This document shows positions 1-5,149 of a stretch of DNA of 12,178 nucleotides, piece by piece. This DNA comes from CAZAQS01 sp964486825 (lineage in GTDB: Bacteria > Chloroflexota > Anaerolineae > Anaerolineales > UBA4823), in the NCBI GenBank assembly GCA_964486825.1, contig CAZAQS010000134.1, positions 1-12,178 on the forward strand, given 5' to 3'. Position numbers and translations under genes: made by a program. Numbering within the stretch: the first letter of the stretch is position 1; each line of letters starts with the position of its first letter. Under the pieces are notes generated by a model, which did no database searches, was not told the DNA's origin, and saw only the letters and a program-made list of their open reading frames with translations.

Positions 1-383
1 TGGACATGGCTAGGCAAGCCCGAATTTCACTGATTGGCGTTGGGTCCCTTATCCCTGAGACGGCAAGCTACTTCCAGTTTACTTCCCTTTCCCTTGATCA
101 GGTGGCACAGATGGCTATCCATCAAGAGGGCGCTGGTGAAATCCTTGCTCGCGTGTTCAACCGGCAGGGGCAGTACGTAGCCAAAGAATATTCCAACCGG
201 GTGGTAGGTCTGAGTTTAGAAGAGCTGAAGTCTATTCCCATGGTCATCGGGATAGCAGGCATGTCCCACAAAGCTCCTGCAATTGCCGGCGCGCTCTCAG
301 GCGGATTATTAAAAGTTATTATCACAGATGAGGCTACCGGTATAAAAGTCCTCGCTAACGCTAAGAATGAAAGCATAAAGTAA
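1..383 (+). CDS. SorC-family sugar-binding transcriptional regulator, C-terminal part (5' end outside window)
   Basis: Only the last ~127 codons are present; the frame is open to the left edge, so the ATG at 6 is internal and not the start. The visible part matches the C-terminal effector-binding (phosphosugar-isomerase-like) domain of SorC/DeoR-type regulators: a GVGSL strand-turn near residue 12, a GAGEILARVFN segment where the family has GAvGDi-xx-fD, an SNRVVGLSLEEL segment, an IAGMSHKAPAIAGAL helix with the conserved Lys-Ala, and the terminal LKVIITDEATG motif. Such proteins bind a phosphorylated sugar or related metabolite and act as repressors or activators through an N-terminal helix-turn-helix, which is not visible here. 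Its stop lies 46 bp before the E1-alpha gene on the same strand, so it probably belongs to, and controls, the dehydrogenase operon. The effector cannot be read from the sequence. Confidence 0.85.
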   Translation, partial: DMARQARISLIGVGSLIPETASYFQFTSLSLDQVAQMAIHQEGAGEILARVFNRQGQYVAKEYSNRVVGLSLEELKSIPMVIGIAGMSHKAPAIAGALSGGLLKVIITDEATGIKVLANAKNESIK

Positions 384-417
384 GCCTTAATTAGTTTACT
401 CTTCCACCTCATATATT

Positions 418-429
418 AAGGAGTGATCG
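418..429 (+). promoter_or_regulatory. Ribosome binding site of the E1-alpha gene
   Basis: AAGGAG at 418-423 lies six bases before the ATG at 430. It supports that start. I see no terminator in the 46-bp gap after the regulator stop, so co-transcription with the regulator gene is likely. Confidence 0.7.
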
Positions 430-1446
430 ATGACAATAGGCGGTATTCACAAGGTAAGCAATCAAAGAGTTAAAGAATTGCTCAAAGAGTGGGGTGAAGC
501 TAAAGCCCAAGAACTCCTGAGTACACAGTACCAGATCCGCGCTTTTGAAGAGAAAGCAGAAGAGCTGTATTCTCTCGGAAAGCTACATGGAACGATGCAC
601 CTCTCCATTGGGCAAGAAGCTACTGCTGCAGGAGCATCTCTTGCCATCAGGCCCGGTCACGATTATCTGCTTAACCATCATCGTGGTCATGGGCATTGTA
701 TGGCCTGGGGCAGCGATGTGAACTTGATGATGGCCGAATTTATGGGTAAGGAAAACGGCTACTGCCGCGGCAGAGGTGGTTCCATGCATATTGCGGATGT
801 GGAGAACAACAACCTAGGCGCCAATGGTATTGTGGGTGGGGGTGTTCCAATGGCTACCGGGGTTGGATTGAGCATCCAAATGCGCCAGACGGACCAAATC
901 TGCCTGGTCCTGTTTGGCGATGGCGCGTCTAACGAGGGCGCTTTCCATGAATCGCTGAACCTGGCCTCTATTTGGAAACTCCCGGTCGTGTACCTATGCG
1001 AGAACAACCAGTATGCCATGTCCATGCCAGTCAAAAGATCCATGAATATCGATCACGTCAGCCAGCGCGCTTCTGCCTACAATATTCCAGGGATTACGGT
1101 TGACGGAAACGATGTTTTCTCTGTTTACGATGCCGTCGCTAAAGCCGCAGGGCATTCTCGCAGCGGTCACGGCCCTTACCTGGTTGAGTGTCTGACATAC
1201 CGCTGGAGAGGTCATTCGAAGAGTGACCGCCAGCTATACCGTACTCGGGATGAGATCAAAGAATGGCAAGCCCAGGATCCGATCACTCGATACGCAAACA
1301 TACTCGTCGAAGCCGGTATTCTTCAGCCGACCCATGTCGACCAGATCAAGGAGCGTGCCTACAGATTGATCGACGAGGCCGTCGAATTTGCCGATTCCAG
1401 TCCGGAACCGGATGTCAGTACAATATTGGATGGTGTTTATGCTTAG
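430..1446 (+). CDS. Thiamine-dependent 2-oxoacid (pyruvate/acetoin) dehydrogenase E1, alpha subunit
   Basis: This 338-residue protein is the alpha subunit of a heterotetrameric E1, which decarboxylates a 2-oxo acid (or cleaves acetoin) on thiamine diphosphate and passes the acyl group to lipoyl-E2. The thiamine-binding motif runs from GDG at 163-165 to ENN at 191-193. The HRGHGH segment at 84-89, GRGGSMHIAD at 114-123 and the GANGIVGGG stretch at 130-138 are typical of the PdhA/AcoA family, and a WRGHSKSD loop lies near the C-terminus. Length is normal for bacterial E1-alpha. It starts at an ATG with a good AAGGAG and ends with an 8-bp overlap with the E1-beta start, indicating translational coupling. 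The pattern (small separate alpha and beta subunits, GANGIVGGG) is closest to acetoin-dehydrogenase-like AcoA proteins, but pyruvate or branched-chain substrates cannot be excluded from sequence alone. No gene symbol is given for that reason. Confidence 0.93.
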   Translation: MTIGGIHKVSNQRVKELLKEWGEAKAQELLSTQYQIRAFEEKAEELYSLGKLHGTMHLSIGQEATAAGASLAIRPGHDYLLNHHRGHGHCMAWGSDVNLMMAEFMGKENGYCRGRGGSMHIADVENNNLGANGIVGGGVPMATGVGLSIQMRQTDQICLVLFGDGASNEGAFHESLNLASIWKLPVVYLCENNQYAMSMPVKRSMNIDHVSQRASAYNIPGITVDGNDVFSVYDAVAKAAGHSRSGHGPYLVECLTYRWRGHSKSDRQLYRTRDEIKEWQAQDPITRYANILVEAGILQPTHVDQIKERAYRLIDEAVEFADSSPEPDVSTILDGVYA

Positions 1447-2467
1447 CCCATCTCCTACACTACCCAAGGCGATCGATACGACCCGTACCCTCACCTATGC
1501 GGAGGCTTTGAGGGAAGGCATGCGCCAGGCTATGCAGAACGATCCATCAGTATTCATCATTGGCGAGGACGTTGGCACCTACGGGGGAGCATTCGGGGTG
1601 ACTGCTGGCTTGATCGATGAGTTTGGGGCAGAAAGAGTCCGCGATACGCCCATCTCAGAGGCCGCTATTGCCGGCGCGTGCCTCGGGGCCGCCCTAACAG
1701 GCATGCATCCAATTGGTGAAATACAATTTATGGATTTCGTGACCCTTTCCATGGAACAGCTCGTTCTTCAGGCTGCCAAGGTCCGCTTTATGTTTGGGGG
1801 CAAAGCCTCCGTTCCCTTGGTCATGCGCATGCCGGGGGGCTCGGGAACCGGAGCAGCGGCACAGCACAGTGAAAGCCTCGAAAATTGGTTTGTCCATGTC
1901 CCAGGTTTGAAGGTTGTTATGCCCAGCACACCCTATGATGCAAAAGGTCTGCTCCTCGCTTCCATTTATGATGGCAACCCCATCATCTTCATCGAGCACA
2001 AATTACTTTATAAGACCAGCGGTCCAGTTCCTGAGGAAGTCTACCAGGTACCATTGGGCAGGTCCCATGTCGCCAGGCAGGGTAAAGACCTGACGGTGGT
2101 AGCGACATCCGTCATGGTCTCCCGTGCTCTGGAAGCCGCCCAACTGCTCAGCCAGGAAGGGATCGAGATCGAAGTTATCGACCCGCGCACATTGAACCCT
2201 TTGGATGATGAGCCTATTATCGAATCCGTCGTGAAAACGGGCCGGGCCATGGTCGTGCATGAAGCCCCAGGTACAGGTGGATATGGGGGTGAAGTGATCT
2301 CCCGCATCGCAGCCAGTCGTGCATTTGACTACCTCGAAGCCCCTCTCCGCAGGGTAACCGGTTTGGACATCCCCATTCCTTATAACCGCACATTGGAATT
2401 CAATACAGTCCCCCAGGTGGAAAGCATTGCCGAGGAAGCCCGTAAGATCGTGCGGGGAGAGTACTAA
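1439..2467 (+). CDS. Thiamine-dependent 2-oxoacid (pyruvate/acetoin) dehydrogenase E1, beta subunit
   Basis: The 342-residue partner of E1-alpha. The frame is open upstream to 1388, but that region lies inside the alpha gene and reads as its shadow. The ATG at 1439 (shared ATGCTTAG overlap with the alpha stop, GGATGG just upstream) gives a protein of normal length and is my choice. Family features seen: GEDVGTYGGAFGVT at 42-55, PISEAAIAGA at 71-80 with the conserved thiamine-activating glutamate at 74, FMFGGKASVPLVMR around 118-130, and QHSES with the conserved histidine at 143. The C-terminal transketolase-like domain (TVVATSVMVSRALEAA, then VIDPRTLNPLD) and the HEAPGTGGYGGE loop are intact. 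With alpha it forms the cytosolic E1 component that acylates the E2 encoded next. The GGAFGVT motif again favours an AcoB-like branch; substrate is unproven. Confidence 0.93.
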   Translation: MLSPSPTLPKAIDTTRTLTYAEALREGMRQAMQNDPSVFIIGEDVGTYGGAFGVTAGLIDEFGAERVRDTPISEAAIAGACLGAALTGMHPIGEIQFMDFVTLSMEQLVLQAAKVRFMFGGKASVPLVMRMPGGSGTGAAAQHSESLENWFVHVPGLKVVMPSTPYDAKGLLLASIYDGNPIIFIEHKLLYKTSGPVPEEVYQVPLGRSHVARQGKDLTVVATSVMVSRALEAAQLLSQEGIEIEVIDPRTLNPLDDEPIIESVVKTGRAMVVHEAPGTGGYGGEVISRIAASRAFDYLEAPLRRVTGLDIPIPYNRTLEFNTVPQVESIAEEARKIVRGEY

Positions 2468-2469
2468 CC

Positions 2470-2482
2470 AGGAGATCCTAGA
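2470..2482 (+). promoter_or_regulatory. Ribosome binding site of the E2 gene
   Basis: AGGAG at 2470-2474 stands eight bases before the ATG at 2483 and starts just after the E1-beta stop (TAA 2465-2467). The 15-bp gap and strong site fit a continuous operon. Confidence 0.75.
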
Positions 2483-3859
2483 ATGCCAAAGGCCATCATC
2501 ATGCCCAAGTTCGGGATGACGCAAGAAGATGCTACCATCGTCAGCTGGTTGGTCAAAGTAGGCGAGCGGGTGGAAAAGGGGGATCCGATCTGTGAGGTGA
2601 CGACCGACAAGGTCAATATGGAAGTTGAATCTACTGCCGATGGAATCCTGGCCGAAATTCTTTTCCAGGAAGGTGAGGTCGTACCGGTGACGCATGTAAT
2701 CGCCCACATATCCCTTGAAGGCGAGCCGGCTCCAACGGGAGGTTCAATCTTAGCCGATCAGCCCGCCAGTCCTACAAAAAATGCTTCGCCAGAAAAAGAT
2801 GGCTATTCCACAGAGGCGGAAGTCAAGGCTACCCCGGTTGCTCGCCGTATGGCACATGTGGAAGGGATTGATCTGAGATCTGTCTCAGGGAGCGGTGTGG
2901 ATGGGCAGATAACACGCGAAGACATAAGCAATAGACTGAAGCAGCTCCGTCCTGACCCGAATACAAAGGTCCGTGCTACTCCCGCTGCCCGACGGTTAGC
3001 GAAGCAGCACCATATGGACCTGGCCGATATAAAGGGTACAGGAGCTACCGGCCGGGTACAAGGGGTTGACGTCCAGGCGCTGGTTGAGCAACAAGATTCC
3101 GTAGCCATACCTGCTCTTGATAAACCCGATCACCCTGCCTTAGCGAGCCCGGTAGAGACAGGTGGCCCACATCCCACCATTTTGCCTCTTGAAGGCATAC
3201 GCCTGACGATCGCCCAGCGCATGCAAGCATCCGCTCAGCAGGCCCCACATATCACCCTCAGCATGGATATCGATATGAGCAGGGCAGTCTCAATGCGAGC
3301 TCTGCTAAATGCACGCCAAGTTCAAGACCGGCCACAAATCTCAATGACGGCCGTCCTTGTCAAAGCCTGTGCAGCTGCGCTCGTTCAATATCCCAGTCTA
3401 AACAGTCATTTTATGGATAACAATATTCACCTTTACCCCGAACCAAATATCGGCGTCGCCGTAGCCCTGGATGAGGGATTGATCGTACCGGTGGTCAAAA
3501 ATGCTGGTGGTAAAAGTATATACCAGGTAGGAGAGGAAGTATCCGATCTGTCTCGCCGGGCGAGAGATAAAAAACTGCGGCCCGAAGATGTCGCCGATGG
3601 TACCTTCACGATCACGAACCTGGGCATGTTCGGGATCGACCACTTTACCGCCATCATCAATCCTCCCCAGGTAGCCATTCTGGCTGTTGGCCGGATTGCA
3701 CCTCGATTCGTTCCGGGAGAGGACGGTCGTCCGCTATCCCGCTCGCTGATGACTGTAACCCTCTCTGCAGACCATAGGGTGGTGGACGGAGCTACAGCCG
3801 CTCGATACCTGATGTCACTGCGCGATATTCTGGAATCAGCTGGAACTCATTGGGGATAG
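2483..3859 (+). CDS. Dihydrolipoamide acyltransferase (E2) with two peripheral-subunit-binding domains
   Basis: This 458-residue E2 is the core of the 2-oxoacid dehydrogenase complex: it accepts the acyl group from E1 on a swinging lipoyl arm and transfers it to CoA. Domains in order: one lipoyl domain (1-80) with the TTDKVNMEV motif and lipoylated lysine 43; a flexible Pro/Ala/Ser-rich linker (81-114); a peripheral-subunit-binding domain at about 116-152 (ATPVARRMA to GQITREDI); a second at about 165-201 (ATPAARRLA to GRVQGVDV); another linker; and the catalytic acyltransferase domain from about 236, with HRVVDG at 431-436 giving the catalytic His431 and Asp435. Two binding domains of different sequence are unusual, as E2 proteins normally have one. 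This may allow separate docking of E1 and E3 or simply more subunits. E3 (dihydrolipoamide dehydrogenase) is not in the window and must come from elsewhere. Confidence 0.93.
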   Translation: MPKAIIMPKFGMTQEDATIVSWLVKVGERVEKGDPICEVTTDKVNMEVESTADGILAEILFQEGEVVPVTHVIAHISLEGEPAPTGGSILADQPASPTKNASPEKDGYSTEAEVKATPVARRMAHVEGIDLRSVSGSGVDGQITREDISNRLKQLRPDPNTKVRATPAARRLAKQHHMDLADIKGTGATGRVQGVDVQALVEQQDSVAIPALDKPDHPALASPVETGGPHPTILPLEGIRLTIAQRMQASAQQAPHITLSMDIDMSRAVSMRALLNARQVQDRPQISMTAVLVKACAAALVQYPSLNSHFMDNNIHLYPEPNIGVAVALDEGLIVPVVKNAGGKSIYQVGEEVSDLSRRARDKKLRPEDVADGTFTITNLGMFGIDHFTAIINPPQVAILAVGRIAPRFVPGEDGRPLSRSLMTVTLSADHRVVDGATAARYLMSLRDILESAGTHWG

Positions 3860-3881
3860 TGGAAAGGAAGAATACTGATAG

Positions 3882-3916
3882 TTTTGACTGGTCAAAATCC
3901 CGACCTACCGGGATTT
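3882..3916 (+). terminator. Tandem dyads after E2; possible weak terminator
   Basis: Two inverted repeats follow the E2 stop by 22 bp. The first is TTTTGAC-TG-GTCAAAA (3882-3897). The second is AAATCCCG (3895-3902) / CGGGATTT (3909-3916) with a 6-nt loop. They overlap by three bases, so as RNA only one forms fully at a time. There is no proper T-tract after the second (the stem itself ends ATTT), so termination would be weak or bidirectional. The first dyad could instead be a protein site. Confidence 0.45.
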
Positions 3917-4231
3917 AACTACAATTTGACTGGATGAGAACTTGAACACAAGTGCCTGATTTATAAACCAGACGCAGATTTCAATAACGTGTCATCGAGA
4001 ATGCAATTCAGCCATGTTTCTAGCCAATCCCAACTCGATTGAACAGTCCTTATCGTTATACCAAATTTATTGCAACCTTACTACAACCGGAAAAATCTAT
4101 ATCCTCACAGTACCCGCAGTAGATATTCGTGTCTTGCCATCCCCAACGCGTGGTGCTTTCAGTTCATGCAGACCCCCATATATAAGGTATAGACTCTTTC
4201 TCAAGTTCTTTTTACTCAAAAATGCGTAAAA

Positions 4232-4347
4232 GATTCGACCTGGAGCAACTTCGAAGCAGCAGGTTGTGAGTGCGGTCTACGACCGGCCGAATCTCGCCGG
4301 GGGCGCCTATACCTGGCGGTTGATGTTATCAACCGCTTTTTTTGTTT
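4232..4347 (+). ncRNA. Candidate small structured RNA ending in an intrinsic terminator
   Basis: The stretch folds on paper into nested elements. GATTCG (4232-4237) pairs with CGAATC (4288-4293). Inside it, CAAC (4246-4249) pairs with GTTG (4263-4266), and CGGTC-TAC-GACCG forms a hairpin at 4273-4285. Downstream, CGCCGGG (4295-4301) can pair with CCTGGCG (4312-4318), which overlaps the 5' arm of the terminator (4316-4324) and is mutually exclusive with full terminator pairing. No gene starts soon after the terminator, so a free-standing RNA of roughly 110 nt is more likely than a riboswitch for the gene at 5150. It does not match tRNA, SRP RNA or any riboswitch consensus I could recall. The upstream promoter is unclear (TATAGA at 4188-4193 without a good -35). 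Confidence 0.35.
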
Positions 4348-4372
4348 TAAGCCGGTTACACCGCCGATTATA
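4313..4372. repeat. Diverged intergenic repeat, copy 1
   Basis: This stretch, which includes the terminator, resembles 9642-9695 in the other long gap. Shared blocks are CTGGCG, ATCAACC versus ACCAACC, a C-T6 run, TTTTAAG, and a final pair CCGCCGATTATA versus CACCGGTTATGA. Copy 1 keeps the full hairpin. On the minus strand both would read NR-xx-xRLK-x-KK, so an old protein-coding or mobile origin is possible. Confidence 0.45.
4316..4347 (+). terminator. Strong intrinsic terminator
   Basis: A perfect 9-bp stem GCGGTTGAT (4316-4324) / ATCAACCGC (4328-4336) with a GTT loop is followed directly by seven T and then GTTTT. It ends whatever transcript crosses 3860-4315, either read-through from E2 or the RNA candidate at 4232. 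Confidence 0.85.
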
Positions 4373-4449
4373 GGAAAAGGATGAATGAAACACTGTGCTC
4401 GCAGTGGTGAGTCTAGTGTGAAGAGCTTGGTATCCAGCTGAGGGTGCAG

Positions 4450-4584
4450 CTAATAGCCTCGCTTTATCCTCACTTTTAGGGGTTTATACAGGGTTTTCTC
4501 ACTCATCCAGCGACCGCCGGTTGCTTCCCATGCCTCACGGGCCGCTTTAGCTCTCTTCGTGGTGTCCCTGACATTGCTAATACC
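4450..4584 (-). pseudogene. Short protein-like minus-strand remnant
   Basis: Between two stops on the minus strand lie 44 sense codons whose reading (including RAKAAREAWEATGGRWM and KTLYKPLKVRIKRGY) looks like real helical, basic protein sequence rather than random translation. There is no start codon of reasonable position, no ribosome binding site, and no continuation on either side in the same frame. I do not recognise the family. It could be the tail of a decayed transposase or a DNA-binding protein, or chance. Confidence 0.25.
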
Positions 4585-4703
4585 CTAACAACGACCCCCA
4601 AAGGTGTGCCTGTGCCGGAGATATTGGCGGGGATGGAGGGGTGCCAATGGGAGATAGAGGGGTAGAAACCAGTTTTTTGAGTGCTTACGTTAAAGTATTC
4701 TGG

Positions 4704-4733
4704 TTGTACAAATACGATAGTATTTATTATAAT
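4704..4733 (+). promoter_or_regulatory. Candidate sigma-70 promoter in the AT-rich part of the gap
   Basis: TTGTAC (4704-4709) and TATAAT (4728-4733) are separated by 18 bp, with a small dyad AATAC-GATA-GTATT in the spacer. It points toward the nuclease gene but would give an untranslated leader of about 410 nt. The match is good; use is uncertain. Confidence 0.4.
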
Positions 4734-5055
4734 TGTTACTGATAGTCGTTCATCGGATTCTTTCTATTCTACTTGAGAAAATATAATGCCGGCTAAAGGT
4801 TGATTGCGGGGGCATCACTATGATCGACTTCCTGGCTCACACTTGCGACCAGTATCCCTTCCCCGGCGCACCGTTCCCCTTTATTTGAGGAAGTTACCAG
4901 CAGGCCTTAGTGATTTCCATCGTCGAAGAACCTGGTTGACGGATCAGCGCAGCGGAATACCCGGAAGGTGGTGAGGAATAATCAATTTAACCCATAATTT
5001 CCAGAAGATCATCTTTCCCAAAGGTGAGTAACAAGTACACCTGAAATCCACCTAA

Positions 5056-5085
5056 TTGGACGCCTATTAGGGAGGCTATTAGAAT
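5056..5085 (+). promoter_or_regulatory. Candidate promoter close to the ExeM-like gene
   Basis: TTGGAC (5056-5061) and TAGAAT (5080-5085) are spaced by 18 bp. The predicted transcript would start near 5092, leaving about 58 nt before the ATG at 5150, which also argues against translation starting at the upstream ATG at 5090. Confidence 0.35.
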
Positions 5086-5149
5086 AATAATGACAGGGGA
5101 GATCTACTATTCCCCGGACAATGAAGGCGCATTTAAGGGAGAAAATCTG

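Larger units (their letters stand above)
3860..5149. other. Long non-coding gap between the dehydrogenase operon and the secreted nucleases
   Basis: About 1.3 kb without a convincing intact gene. It holds the dyads at 3882-3916, a candidate structured RNA and terminator at 4232-4347, a short protein-like stretch on the minus strand (4450-4584), a plus-strand stretch interrupted by two TGA codons (4820-4981), and candidate promoters at 4704-4733 and 5056-5085. The 71-codon open frame at 4014-4229 has no ribosome binding site and no recognisable composition. Base composition is patchy, with AT-rich stretches near 4690-4790. Confidence 0.6.

Noticed and set aside
2003..2707. A 234-codon minus-strand open frame across the E1-beta/E2 junction
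   Set aside because: It is antisense to two clearly recognised genes, has no ribosome binding site and no protein-like composition; the opposite strand explains the open frame.
4014..4229. A 71-codon plus-strand frame in the first gap
   Set aside because: No ribosome binding site, no recognisable motif, composition like random AT-rich DNA, and it ends at the structured RNA candidate.
4232..4310. A tRNA gene on either strand
   Set aside because: GTCGAATC and similar strings hint at a T-loop, but no matching acceptor stem, anticodon arm and D-arm could be laid out.
5090..5149. Upstream ATG for the ExeM-like protein
   Set aside because: It would place 20 polar residues before the signal peptide and lacks a good ribosome binding site, while the ATG at 5150 has both.
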